64,000 bases of DNA from Chloranthus sessilifolius (GCA_021018995.1 CM037590.1:38566287-38630286), one strand, 5' to 3'; positions 10,511 through 22,100 are shown, counted from the stretch's first letter. Numbers and translations are program-made. Notes: generated by a model not told the origin, from the letters alone.

Positions 10511-10985
10511 TGTTAATTGTCCTGAATCAGACGATGAAGATCCCATTTCGTCCGAATCCTTCAAACATTAGATCACTACAAAAATAAGGTGTATTAGCGG
10601 CACTTGCTGTTAAGGCAATTTTTGGTAGCGATAAGGCTAATTGCGACAGTTTTTGGTAGCGACATATGACTAATAGTAGCAGTTTTTTGTTAAAAAAACT
10701 GCTGCTAATAGTCTTATTTTTTGTTAAAAAAACTGCCGCTAATAGTCTTGAGATCATGGTCCACATATCAAACAATCATATGTTAGTTCCATGAGGCCGT
10801 GATCTCATGGGAGTTCTTGGGTCACTTTTGGGGAAGTGTTCCATGTCGAATAAGCATTTGACCGTCTGATTGATGAGCAAGATCTCAAGATACACGGTGT
10901 GAATTAAAGATTGGGACGAAAAATGATCTCCTTTATCTGATTCAAAGCAGTCAACATTAATGCTCGAACCATCCATTGCACAGAG
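10511..10985. mobile_element. Palindromic MITE (family FB1), split by a CACTA-like MITE
   Basis: The left arm (10520-10573) and right arm (10751-10985) carry the FB1 signatures: TCAGACGATGAAGATC-like, GAGATCATGG and the mirrored AGATTGGGACGAAAAATGATC, then TCTGATTCAAAGCAGTCAA. The CACTA-like insertion separates the AGATC part from GAGATCATGG. Confidence 0.65.
10574..10750. mobile_element. CACTA-type MITE, right end truncated
   Basis: It begins CACTACAAAAATAAG and holds repeated GCGGCA / AACTGCCGCTAATAGTC motifs like the intact copy at 11035-11217. The terminal TTTTTTGTAGTG is missing at the right. Confidence 0.7.
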
Positions 10986-11034
10986 AATCATGGGTTACAA
11001 AATCCAGTACTCTAGTCTGAAATGATGGGTGCGT

Positions 11035-11217
11035 CACTACAAAAAATAAGACTACTAGCGGCAATTTTTTTTAATAAAAAACTGCTGCTATTAGTCATGT
11101 CGCTACAAAAAACTGCCGTTACAAAAATAATAGCGGCAGTTTTTTGTAGCAATAGGACTAATAGCGGTAGTTTTTTATAAAAAAAAATTGCCGCTAATAG
11201 TCTTATTTTTTGTAGTG
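11035..11217. mobile_element. CACTA-type MITE, 183 bp, complete
   Basis: Its ends are CACTACAAAAAATAAGACTA and the inverted TAGTCTTATTTTTTGTAGTG, with subterminal AACTGCCGCTAATAGT repeats. The flanking triplets (CGT and TGT) agree at two of three positions, so the 3-bp target duplication expected for CACTA elements is imperfect. Confidence 0.85.
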
Positions 11218-11327
11218 TGTGTGCGATTTAGACGTGTGACACAATACTCCAAATTGTATGACTAACTTGTAGTGACCTAGTCTAAATTGTACACGATAGT
11301 TACACAGTTTAGAGAGAGCCTCGGCAC

Positions 11328-11519
11328 TATGGGTCAAATTTTCGGGTATCCAATATGTATCGTCCGAGCTCAAAACCGATATATATCGGACGATACATAT
11401 CAGAATAGTAAAATATCGGACGATATATTGAATGTATCGTTCGGGCATATATATATAAAATGGCGATGCGGTATATATCATCCGATACATATCGGTATTG
11501 GATGAAATTTTGACCCATG
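11328..11519. mobile_element. hAT-type MITE, 192 bp, with 8-bp target duplication
   Basis: Perfect 8-bp direct repeats CTCGGCAC flank it (11320-11327 and 11520-11527). Termini are TATGGGTCAAATTTT and the inverted CATGGGTCAAAATTT. The core has several ATCGGACGATA/CCGATACATATCGG palindromes. It ends about 165 bp upstream of the TATA box of the carboxylesterase gene. Confidence 0.88.
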
Positions 11520-11684
11520 CTCGGCACCATAATTTTTCCACTTAACCAATTGACAGCCATTTTAGACTAATTAAGAAAAATAGTCCAAATATGTTAAAGG
11601 GCCAGATACCATGCACGGGTCCCACTTTCCTTGTAATTTCACTACCCCTCGGAACAGCCGCCCACAGCTAGGGGTTTTAACTGG

Positions 11685-11690
11685 TATAAA
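11685..11690 (+). promoter_or_regulatory. TATA box of the carboxylesterase gene
   Basis: TATAAA in the context GGTATAAAAACAC lies 91 bases before the chosen ATG, a normal plant spacing that implies transcription starting near 11715. Confidence 0.6.
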
Positions 11691-11775
11691 AACACTGGTT
11701 AATCTTAGCAAACCCCTCACGTCCTAAGTGCTCCTCCACTTTCATCTCTTCTCGTACCCCACTCCTTGCCTTCGT

Positions 11776-12810
11776 ATGGATTCCAATGGAGATATGGGCT
11801 ATGAATGCCTTCCTTTCCTTCGTGTATACAAGGACGGGCGAGTCGAAAGACTCCTCACCACGCCCACCGTAGCTCCATCCTTTGATCCTCAAACCGGTGT
11901 TTCATCGAAAGATGTCTTCTTTAAACCCGACGACACCATTTCCGCTCGTCTATACCTCCCTAAACTCACCCAAAACTCCCCCAAACTCCCAATTCTCGTA
12001 TACTTCCACGGAGGCGGTTTCGTCTACGAGTCTGCATTTTCTCCCATGTACCACAATTACCTTAATTCCCTTGCTGCTAAAACTAATGTTGTGGCGATAT
12101 CAGTAGAGTATAGAAGAGCACCCGAGCACCCTCTCCCAACCGCCTACGACGACTCTTGGGCAGTCCTCCAATGGGTGGCATCCCATGCCGACAGTTGGGT
12201 AGAAGCCCCAGAGCTCTGGCTCACCGAACATGCCGATTTTGGGCGCATATTTTTGTCGGGAGATAGTGCAGGCGCTAATATTGCTCACCACATGGCCATT
12301 CGAGCTGGGGTTAACGGGTTAAACCGGGGTGCATCGATTGATGGGGTTGTTCTAATTCATCCTTACTTTTGGGGCTCAATGGTGATTGGGTCTGAGTTGT
12401 TGGACCTTGATGTGAAGGCGATGTTAGATAGACTATGGGCCTTTGTGTGTCCAACTTCATCGGATGGCGAAGATACTTATGATCATCCCCTTATAAATCC
12501 TATGGCTCCGAGTGCACCGAGCTTGTTGGGGCTCGGTTGCACTCGGATGTTGGTTTGTATTGCGGAGAGAGATGTGTTGAGGGATAGAGGTCGGCTTTAC
12601 TATGATGCGTTGGGTAAGAGTGGGTGGAGAGGGGTGGTGGAGATGTTGGAGTCGGAGGGGGAGAATCATGTCTTCCATCTCTTCAACCCTAGTTGCGAGA
12701 ATGCCCAAGCACTAATGGAACGCCTGGTTTCTTTCTTTAACAAATGCTCCAACACTTGCTCAACAAAACCGTGTTTTGAATGCCATGTCGACGATTGTGC
12801 ACTTCAATGA
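11776..12810 (+). CDS. Class-I carboxylesterase (CXE, alpha/beta-hydrolase fold), intronless
   Basis: The 344-residue protein belongs to the plant CXE / GID1-related hydrolase family (hormone-sensitive-lipase type), soluble enzymes that hydrolyse short-chain esters. It has the oxyanion-hole HGGG (78-81) and the nucleophile elbow GDSAG (162-166, Ser164). The catalytic triad is completed by Asp266 in ERDVLRDRG and His298 in GENHVFHL. YRRAPEHPLP (112-121) and LIHPYFWG (193-200) are family blocks. The length is typical and the frame is open with no intron, as in most class-I CXEs. I chose MDSNGD rather than the in-frame ATG 48 bases upstream, because family members begin near this point and the extension is unlike them. 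The natural substrate cannot be told. The complete triad argues against a GID1 gibberellin receptor, which lacks the catalytic His. Confidence 0.93.
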   Translation: MDSNGDMGYECLPFLRVYKDGRVERLLTTPTVAPSFDPQTGVSSKDVFFKPDDTISARLYLPKLTQNSPKLPILVYFHGGGFVYESAFSPMYHNYLNSLAAKTNVVAISVEYRRAPEHPLPTAYDDSWAVLQWVASHADSWVEAPELWLTEHADFGRIFLSGDSAGANIAHHMAIRAGVNGLNRGASIDGVVLIHPYFWGSMVIGSELLDLDVKAMLDRLWAFVCPTSSDGEDTYDHPLINPMAPSAPSLLGLGCTRMLVCIAERDVLRDRGRLYYDALGKSGWRGVVEMLESEGENHVFHLFNPSCENAQALMERLVSFFNKCSNTCSTKPCFECHVDDCALQ

Positions 12811-12985
12811 TCAATGCCTACAATGTGGAGGTTCCCTTAAAAAATCTCGAAATCAATCAAAATTTAGGAAAAACTCCCCAAATAGGAGGTCTATCGAACT
12901 TTGATCGAATATTATTATCAAATTTGTCTTAATTTCATGTATTTTTCGAATCTTTTATCACTATGATTTATTATACATGCATTAA
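12811..12985. other. CXE 3' flank
   Basis: 3' UTR and AT-rich flank up to a Harbinger-like element. No clear polyadenylation hexamer was fixed. Confidence 0.4.
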
Positions 12986-13246
12986 GGCCTTGTTTGGCAA
13001 CATGGATTTTTCAAATTTTTTTGGTAAAAAATAGATTTTTTACTCAAAACTTAAATAATCTAGCGTTTCGCTGATATGTGGGTCCCACTTCTTCTGGAAA
13101 AAAATGGAAATAACTCCAATTAAATTTTTAGCAAAATTTTTGCTGTCGCTCGGGAATCTGGCGAAATCACAGCTGGGCCCTTGACGGTTTTAAATTAGGT
13201 ACCTTGTTTACAACTCGAGATTCTTCCTTCTCAACTCGGATTTAAC

Positions 13247-13770
13247 ATGCTTAAAGCATTAACTTCTTTGAATATGACGATGGATGTTCATTTCACCCAC
13301 CAATCTTACACAAATCAATCTTCAGATCATGAGTCTGCCATCAGACGGACAAATTTTGATTCCAATTGGTATACATCTCAAAAAGTGAATTTCATCATGG
13401 CCATACATCACATATGGTTCTTGGATCACATTTCGAGATGCGTGTCATGCTGAATCAAAATCTGATGGTCTGATGGTAGGTTAATGATCACAAGTTTCAT
13501 TGTGTCAAATATTGGGCTAGAAAATAATCTCAATGGTGAGCTGGCCAGGTATTTGCTTCAAAAAGCAGGAGACCTGAGTTCGAATCCCTTCCCCCCTTTG
13601 AGGCCATCCTAGGGATTTATATCCTGTGCTGATCTTGCATGCGCTGAATTTAGGGTGCGCATGTGTCCCTGGGATTAGGCGGATGCTCTAAGAGGCCCGG
13701 ATACCCAGGTTATCAAAAAAAGAAAATCTCTATGGTATGATCAAAAGAAGTTAACAGTTTAACAAGGTGA
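13247..13770. mobile_element. FB1 palindromic MITE, interrupted by a SINE
   Basis: The arms hold CCATCAGACGGACAAATTTT and the mirrored AAAATCTGATGGTCTGATGG around a centre near 13400. The right arm is broken at about 13534 and resumes after 13722 as GAAAATCTCTATGG, which partly repeats the pre-SINE GAAAATAATCTCAATGG. Confidence 0.65.
13535..13722 (+). mobile_element. tRNA-related SINE, family S1
   Basis: It has an A-box-like GAGCTGGCCAGG and a B-box GAGTTCGAATCCC, a body with TTTATATCCTGTGCTGATC and GCTCTAAGAGGCCCGGATAC, and an A-rich tail (AAAAAAAGAAAA). The same family occurs at 48196-48385, and its 3' end is shared by 41100-41275. Imperfect repeats of about 14-17 bases flank it, as expected for target-primed insertion. 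Confidence 0.8.
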
Positions 13771-13974
13771 AACCCAAGTTGAGAAAATTGAATTTGGGTT
13801 GAAAATAAAGGCACCTTTTTTTGTGTCACCTTCCATGTTAATAGTTGGATTTGTGTAGCTTGTTGCACTACTACACACATTTAAATGTTATAAACTGTTA
13901 TATTGGTAAAAATGTCACTATTTGCAATATTTCGATACAACCTTATATTGTATAAACTCTATGTGGTGACCCGA

Positions 13975-14135
13975 TGAATGGCTATCATGTTTGGGATCTG
14001 TGCCATGTGAAATTGAAAATTAACTGTGTGATGATACGTTCATGACATCAACATCCCTTGTGTGGAAGATTGGAACGAAATATGGTCTCCAATGTCTAAT
14101 TTAAAGCAGTCAATGATTTTTAGGGTAGGTGCTCA
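13975..14135. mobile_element. FB1 MITE, one arm only
   Basis: It has TTTGGGATCTGTGCCATGTG, then CTTGTGTGGAAGATTGGAACG and TCTAATTTAAAGCAGTCAATG, which are right-arm signatures of FB1. The left arm is missing. Confidence 0.55.
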
Positions 14136-14547
14136 ACAGGATTTCATGGACGCTAATAAAGGTACCCTAATTTTAATTGCTAACATTGAAGCTTATTTAT
14201 CGGGCAGTTTGCATAGTCTTACAAGCTTGATTCTTTAAATGAAATATGCTCCATTGATGGACAACCAATCGAACTGCTTAGATTGATCACAAATATGTCG
14301 CACATGACATAATCGTGAAAATATTTTAATGGTATGAGATCAAACTCGTATTTTAATAATATATGATAAAATGTGTATTTTAATGTGCCACAAAGTTTTG
14401 TTACAAATTTTACAAGATTTATAACCAAATGATTGAGTTTTTCACATATTTTTTTATAATAAAACTTTCCTTGAGATATTTTTTTAACCAGCCTATAGGA
14501 AGTTCAAAAAAAAAGAAGCTATCCCATGAGTTTTGCCAAACGAGGCC

Positions 14548-14805
14548 TAAGAGAGCCAATATTTGGACTCCATTCATATGGACTATACATGTAGACTATA
14601 TAATATGGAAAATTATTAACCCAGGACCACTTTGTTGGGGATAAAGTGGGGGCAGCTGACATGGCACAATATGATTTGCTACACCGACCTGTATTAATTG
14701 AGCTCCGCCGCACTTACATCTAATTGCCTCACACCATATTAGTCTGTTGTACTTTGTCTACATAAAATCTATCCTTCATATAATGTGGACAGTATTATAT
14801 ATTGG
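14548..14805. other. No feature recognised
   Basis: Unassigned sequence between the Harbinger-like element and the next MITE. Confidence 0.35.
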
Positions 14806-14943
14806 ATAATTTTTTATAGACAATTTTGCAGGCAACTTATGTGGGATGATGCAATTAGCTGCACACATGGTGGGGCCCAAGCATTGTAGTCAATCACATT
14901 ATGTTACATAAGTCACCTGCAAAATTGTCTATAAAAAATTATT
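14806..14943. mobile_element. Small palindromic MITE, about 138 bp
   Basis: The ends are ATAATTTTTTATAGACAATT and its inverse, and complementarity continues through TTGCAGG and CTTATGT, giving arms of about 36 bp. The core contains GTGGGGCCCAAGC. No target duplication was recognised. Confidence 0.75.
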
Positions 14944-15339
14944 CATCATTTATAATTTTCTATGTAATATTTTATAATCCTCTAATTTTTTCTAATTGAA
15001 CGGAACTAATACCTCACCTAATTATGGACCTATTTACTGTCTCAGCAGTTCTGCGGCATTACCAATGACTGGAATGGATAAATGTGGCGATAAAGCTAAT
15101 GCGAAATCCCTTAGCTTGGAAATGAGAATGGGGACATCATCTTTTGCTCCGCAAGTCCCAACGATAATCTTTTCTTCCTTTCCTCTCTTAGCTTCGGCAA
15201 ATTACAGTCACAATGACTTTTTTTTTTTTTTAGCTCTGACAAATTGTTATAATGATGACAACATTAAACCCGAAACAAAGGTGACAAAAGGGAAGTGATT
15301 TTTCTTTTCTCATTCACAAGCATAAAAGTGGATGCTTTG
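14944..15339. other. No gene recognised
   Basis: The 100-codon ORF at 14996-15298 has no recognisable motif and ends in low-complexity sequence. I do not call it. Confidence 0.35.
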
Positions 15340-15840
15340 TAGGGTTGTCAGCCATTCGTGCCAGGCCAAGCTTGGGCTGTGCTTTTGGTCTACCTTTCGG
15401 AAGCAAAATTAGGCTCGAGCCTGGCCTCGATGAAATTTGAGCCAGGCTCCGTCAAATCTTTTCAAGCTCGGAATGTTTATTTAAGCCCAAACCCGACCTC
15501 AATCAAGTTCTAGTCGAGCCATCCCGACCTTATTGTCGGGTTGAGTTCAACTTGGGCTTTGAGCGACCCCATTATATTTTATTATAAAACAGAGGTCCAA
15601 ATCCAGCTCAAATATAAAATTGGGTCTGGCTAGGGTTCTTTTATTTGAGCCCAAATCTGATCGGGTCTGGGATGGGCCGTTCTTGGTCCAGCCTGAGTTC
15701 GGCCCATTAACTGCCTTAGAACTTTTTGGCGGCACCGATAACCCTAAGGCCGAAACCGCTCACTTGTGGGCCCTTTCACCTGGTCCAAATTTTGGTAGAC
15801 TTCAAAGTAGAGCTCAAAATCTAAGCTGATTGCCAACCCT
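15340..15840. mobile_element. hAT-like MITE of about 500 bp, rich in GGCCCA/GAGCC motifs
   Basis: The left end is TAGGGTTGTCAGCC and the right end, inverted, is AGGGTTGGCAATCAGC. The interior repeats CGGGTTTGGGCT/GAGCCCAAA-like words in both orientations, typical of non-autonomous plant hAT elements. A matching 8-bp duplication was not found. Confidence 0.55.
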
Positions 15841-16178
15841 TGATCAGGAAACCCCTGCACAAATTATTGTTAAAAACTGCTAAAACTCAACCCGATCTCC
15901 TTCATCGTCATCTTTTCTCAACTCTCAACCCAAAACCAAATAGGTAAGGTGGGTCCCTTCTTTTCCTTCCAACTAAAGCCACCTATAGATGCATATCTAC
16001 GGAACAAGAAGGGCATTCCAAATCTAAACTAACAAGTAATGCCAACATTCCAATTCTTCAATCACACAAGAAGCATCACAAAAATGTCCAAATTTGATTG
16101 GTTAAATCACATGCCACTTGTCCAATAACAAAACCCATCATCACCAAAAACCCAAAATTTTACATCTTTCTCAACTCA

Positions 16179-19100
16179 ATGGCTACAACCTTCTCCACCT
16201 CTTTCCCCTTGGACACCCAGCCACACACCTTCCTCAAACCAAACCACCCTCCCCTCACTAAATTTCTCTCCTTATCCTTCTCAAACAAACCTTCACACCC
16301 CCTTAACATCCTTCCAAAATTCGACCGTTATAACTGCACTAACCACACCCCACCACTCTCCACATCCCCTTCATCAACCTCCTATTCAAATCTCACTGAC
16401 CCACCGAGAACAGGCCGATTTCTCGATCCGGGCGAGCTCCAAACGCTCGAATTTCTCCGAAATTTTGAGTTCCTCCACAAATTTGATCATGGATCATTGA
16501 GAATTCGGATGATGGGGATGGATGAGGTCGACGCCACCGTCGCGGTGCTCTCTGAATCTTTTGCTGAGTCTATGGGGGTGCCAATGCAGTATGTCTCTGT
16601 ATTAGGATTCTTGGTGAAGCAGTATATGATTGAGAGACAAGAAGTGATGCCACATGCAGTGACGTTAATCGGGTTTTATGGGGAGGAGGGGGGCGATGAG
16701 GTGTTGGTGGGGACCGTAGAGATCTCTTTCAATGCAAAGGGTGCAAATGCTGCACCGCCTACTCCTCGTCCACCGAAGGGATGTCCATATATATGTAACA
16801 TGACTGTGAAGAAGGGACTTAGGAGGTAATTTGTATTCTTTTTTATGCTGTTAGTGGTTTAATTTGGGTGCCCTTGATGGGTTACTGTTCCTTCTTGTTA
16901 TTGAGGTTTGATGTCTTTTTTTGCTATAAATATTTCCTTTTTCTCTATTATATTTACTTCAATTTTGGTCTTCTTGCTGGGTTTTATTTGAGATTTGATT
17001 TTTTGGCTTGTTCTCTTTGTGTGATAGTTTTTATTACATTTTGTTGAGTTTCCTATTATTATTACGCCAATTTGGGTCTTCGTGGGTTTTTTTTCTTATT
17101 GTTCTCGAGCTTTGAAACTCAGTGTTATGTTGGTGGATAATTTGTTTTACTACTTCCTTGTATATTTCTATTACAATATTTCCTGATCAACCTCGTGTTG
17201 GGTTTGTGCTTTTCCATGTTCTTAAGTTTTGATTTCCATTTATGGCATGTTGAACTACTTTGGTATCTTATTTCTTAAATTGATGTAGGAAACTATTTAA
17301 CATTTTGTTGAAGGTCGTCATGTTGGTAAGGATCCTTTTGATATGCTGGGATCTATTGTTACCTAATTCGCTGGTTCTCTCGGTTCGAAGTTGGGTTCGT
17401 AACTAGCAATTTGCTACATCCAAGTGAACTCCGTTTGTTAGAATGAGTTTTAAATAAAATGAAAAATATTTTAATAAAAATAGATTTAATTATGAACTAT
17501 GTGTAAATTTTAGTTTTACTATACATAGAAAAAAAATGTACCCAAGTGATACACAAGCAGCAAATATGGAGTGATGGTGATACATATGACGATCAAACTA
17601 AGAGGAGCAGGGTTTGAGTCTCATGAGCAACTTTTTGCATCTAATATTTAAAAATGAGAAAAGAAAATCAACCGTGTAGGCCGATTCGCCCATCCTGAGC
17701 AAAGTGACCTACAAAAACCGGTTCGCGATTCGCAGTGTTACTTAGCCAATTAGGTAACTCCACTTGATAAATGGGTTTGTGCATTATACACATTTGTGAA
17801 GCATGTGTATTAAGGGGTTTAGAGAGGGCATTAAGTTGAATTTGCATGTCGCCCAAGTAATCAAGGAAAAAAGAAGGAAATTCTACTTTAAATGTGATGC
17901 ATGAAGATTCCATTATGCAGCGATAGATCACTTGTAGGCTATTGACTTGTATTAAGGTGGTTTCATTCTTGTCATCCTAATTTGTCAATCAGTTTGGATT
18001 GGAATTCCTTGCATGTATAACTACTAAGTCTTGCTCTCTGCCTTGAGTATATTGACCAAGTTTTCTCTCATCATTAATTGCCCAATTTTGGGAAGTCTGG
18101 AACAAATCTTTCTTTCTTTTTTAATTATCACCAAAGATGCAATTTCATTAAGAAAATAACCCATGGATTAACTAAGCAAGAAGCTTAGCGAAGGAAAAAC
18201 AAAAGAAAAAGGAAAGAGGCCCAAAATAGGACCAAAGAGCTTCGGCATCGCCATCACACATGAAGGGTAGACCACCAACAAGCAACTAAAACACTCATCA
18301 GCTTCCGCTTTGGACCAACCAAAACACTCGTTGGATAGCTAGACGAAGCTTTTAACATCATCAGGAAGAGTTGTTTGTGTTTTCCTTTGAAGATGTGGAT
18401 GTTGCGCATGTTCCGTAGCACCCAAAAAATTGCAAATGGAAGATTCCAAAAAGGACAATGTATCTTGTCCTCAGCCATATGTGTTTGACATTCAGCCAAC
18501 AGCTCTTTGCAGGATCAAACCATTCTGGCTAAAGGGGAGTGAATCATGAGGTGGTTCGCTGATATGGTTTTACAGTTTTACATGATGGAGTGATTGGGAA
18601 TATACATATTGCTGCTAACAAGCTTGTCACAAGCGCCCTCAAGTAGCTCATGGAAATCAACAAATAACTGAATATTTAAATCATAGAGGCTTCTACGAAA
18701 TTGACCATCCAAGAAAATGAGGTGACTTTGGACAAGCAGCTCTCTTTAACATAGCAGAATCTCGGGTCGATAAGCAATACAGCCTTGGAAATATAGCAGA
18801 AAGGGGGAAGTCACCTACCCAGAAATCATGCCACAACAGAATTCCATCGCCACTTCCCAACTTGAATTTGACTCCCTGGCGAAATGAAGGCTGCACAGAG
18901 CGTATGCCATTCCACCAACTTGAAGCTTTGCTAAGACCTTTCAATTGGATTACCTAGCCATCTTTGCACACTTTTTATTTAAGGTAACTAAGGTCCATAG
19001 CACATTACTTTCAGCGCTGGTCTCTACAGCCATTTTCCCAACAGAGCGTAATTAATATATGTAGTTGTCCTAATGCCTAGGCCATCCTCTCTTTTTGGAA

Positions 19101-22100
19101 ACAAATATTGTCCCAATTAGTCAAGTGGAATTTGCCTTCCTCTCCCCTGCCGCTCTAGAGAAACCCGTGAACAAGTTATTCGATGCGATGAACAATGAAC
19201 GTCGGACATTGAAATAAAGAATTACCAATAGATTGACAATTAAAAAGAGTGGCTTTAATGAGAATAATTTCATCTCCAATTGAAAGGTGCTTGCCTCTCC
19301 AAACAAAGAGCTTTCTTTTAGTGTGTTTGATGACCGAATCCCACTGTCATTTAGAAAGCTTGAAAACACTGAGTGGGGAGACATAAACAATTGTGAGGTA
19401 TGTCTTTCTTACGACCGAAATTGCCAAATTCTTCAGTCTGGCTATCTTCTAGACGAATGACCATAAAGTTGGATTTGGCGGTGTTAATGTGCGAACCTGA
19501 AACAAGTTCAAAACAACAAACGATGAGTTTCGAATTAAGAGATCATCTTTAGGAGCATCGCAAAGCATAAGCGCGTTGTCTGCAAATTGTAAGTGAGTGA
19601 TCAGATCCAATTCCTTGGCGACTTTGAATTCGTGAATAAGACCCAAAGATGCCCCTTTGTGAGAAGCCAATTGAAACCTTCGAAAGAGAGAGAAAGAGAG
19701 TATCTGGCAGGCACGCCGATATCGAGGACTTAGGTTTTGGGCCACACAAGGTGTACCTGCGGAAGAAGAAGCGACGGAGGAGCTACAAAGCGTCAGCATC
19801 TACCGAGGAAAGGCCATTTAGCAGCAAAGAGGGTCACTGTCCATGTTCGCTCGAGCTAGCATCATTCTCGCTCAAGCGAGAATGCTTCAGAAAAACAGGC
19901 AAACCCTCGGCCCGTTGTCACTCGAGCGGGAGTGCACTTGAAAGCATAGCCAAAACTTTCGGCCAAAGTTCGCTCAAGCGACCCCTGGTTATCGCTCTAG
20001 CGACCCCTCGTAAAGATTCCCACTCGAGCGAGAATCAAACCCTCTCGAGTGAGTCAAGTGACGGAAGTTGTCCTTTTCATAGTTTCTTTTTGTGTCAAAT
20101 GTAAGTTACCTTTTAGGATAACATGGTAATTTTCTATTTTAGGGTTATTCCCATTTGTAATTACTATAAAACATCTTGTTGTAAGCCATTTTTGGCACTT
20201 GTTGATGAATTAATGAAAAATGCTTTGCATTGAGCTTGAGATGAGCTTTGAAGAGCGAGTCTTCTTCCCCATGTGAGTTTGGTGTGAGGCCAAGGGTGAG
20301 ATGCCCATGTTATCTTTGATCTTCTCTTTATCTCTTTTCCTATTTTCTTGCTAATCTTTTGCATCCAATTTTTCCTTTTATTTGATTGTTCAAAATGTCA
20401 AACCCTAGATCTAAAGCAACCTTGATGTTCCTCCTTGTGTATCGACTCCGATCTTAACCCATCGATCCATGACCGTTGTTGGGCTCGAGCTTGTCTGATT
20501 TCTGCCGTTAACCGATTCAATTCAAAAGCCCTAGCGATGAGCTATCGATTCCACCTTGAAATACGATCGAACGCCCCGACCTAGAAGATGCTGGAGTTCT
20601 ATCTCTAGGATCGCATCTTCCGTAAATCCTAACGGATCTCACGCGTCGGATTGGACCCTACGTGAATCAAGCATGGTCACTTAAACGGAATCCCGTGAAA
20701 CCCAAGGTATCGCTTTAATTTGTGTTTCATTGTTCAATTAATTAGTTTAATTTCGGCAAATTAGTATATCATGACCATTCACGTGTTTTAGGGTCGTTGT
20801 CCCGCGTCAGTATCCTTGCTGAATCCCCTTCGAGGTGCAAGAGAACCCGTTCGGATTGCCATTAATAGTCACAACATACAGGCCTTGAACCAGGACACCC
20901 ACTTTTCTCCATATCCCATTCACCTAAGTCATGGTTCAAAATTTCGGTCGAAATGTTTCGGTTCCGGTCCCCACCGAAACTGAAACGAAAACTCAAATTT
21001 TCGGTTAATTTCGGTCCCTTTTGTAGTTTTCGGCCGAAATTTCGGTTTCGGTCCAGCCCAAAACCGAAACGAAATCTGAATTTTTGAGCCTTGACCTAAG
21101 TAAATATAGGAGGAATTTGCAGTTAACCCTATAAAATGCATTCTCTATCAATTTTACAAAGTAGACTGGATTTGCACTCGAGATGGCAAGAATGAGTGCA
21201 TTCATGAGCTACCACGACCCCTTCTAAGATTTGGAGGCCTGTGATAAATGCGCTGTGATATAATTGGTGAGTTTGAAGAGAAGATACTTCAATCTGTTAG
21301 CTAGAATCCGCGCCAGAATCTATTAAGGGATGCCAATAAAGCTAATCCCCTAAATTCAGTAATGTATTCGGCATCGAATATTTTGGGCAGCAAAACTACG
21401 AACACGGTCCCCATAGCTTTTCCAAGTTTTGCTTTCAGTGGAATTCTATGAAAAATTCCATGATATATTTCTTCATGGTCTAACAAAAGGATTTTTTTTT
21501 TTGAGACGGTAACAAAGAAGTATATTAAAAAGAAACCAAAACGCAAAAAGCATACAGATAGGCGGGACTGGGTGTTCTATCTCCCGCAAAAGGATTTTAA
21601 AAAGAGCATCAGAAAGCAGTCGGGACTGGGTGCTCTATCTCCGGCAACATCCATAACAGTGGCCTTCACCTCCATTTCAGAGAACTCGGATTGCAGAATC
21701 TCATTTTTCTTCAGCCATGATGGAGAAGAATTCAAGACTGTCGAATTCTTGATCCATTGACCATTTCTTCTATATAGAGATCTTAAAACAAAAAAAATGA
21801 ACAGTTTCACTTCTAATCTCTTCTTTGCTCGTGAAGGTTTGACCATGGACTGTGATAGAGCAAATGATCGTTCTTCTTAATCTAGGCTTGCCAATGGCGT
21901 GGAAAATCACTTATTTTGATCCCCTTCATTAAGCCATTTGACGTGTGCCCGTTGCTTCCAAAACAATTCTTCTTCAAGGACTTGGTTATCAACTCTATTT
22001 CAACCTTTTTCTTCCCATCAATTTCGTCAATAATGAGAATTTTGGCTTCCTCGACTCCTATTGAACGAAGTTAATTTAGCAGCCAGGCTATCCTTGTCTC

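Larger units (their letters stand above)
12986..14547. mobile_element. Harbinger/Tourist-like element, 1.56 kb, with nested insertions
   Basis: The left end is GGCCTTGTTTGGCAA and the right end, inverted, is GGCCTCGTTTGGCAAAA. Both are flanked by TAA (12983-12985 and 14548-14550), the usual TWA duplication of PIF/Harbinger elements. It holds no transposase. It contains an FB1 palindromic MITE, a SINE inside that MITE, and a second FB1 half. Because ends this far apart could be two separate elements, the single-element reading is moderately sure. Confidence 0.6.

Noticed and set aside
11728-11775. In-frame upstream start adding 16 residues to the carboxylesterase
   Set aside because: The extension is unlike family members and lies close to the expected transcription start; MDSNGD fits the usual N-terminus.
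16098-16178. In-frame upstream start adding 27 residues to the GNAT protein
   Set aside because: MATTFSTSF has better start context and begins a typical transit peptide; the extension looks like 5' UTR.
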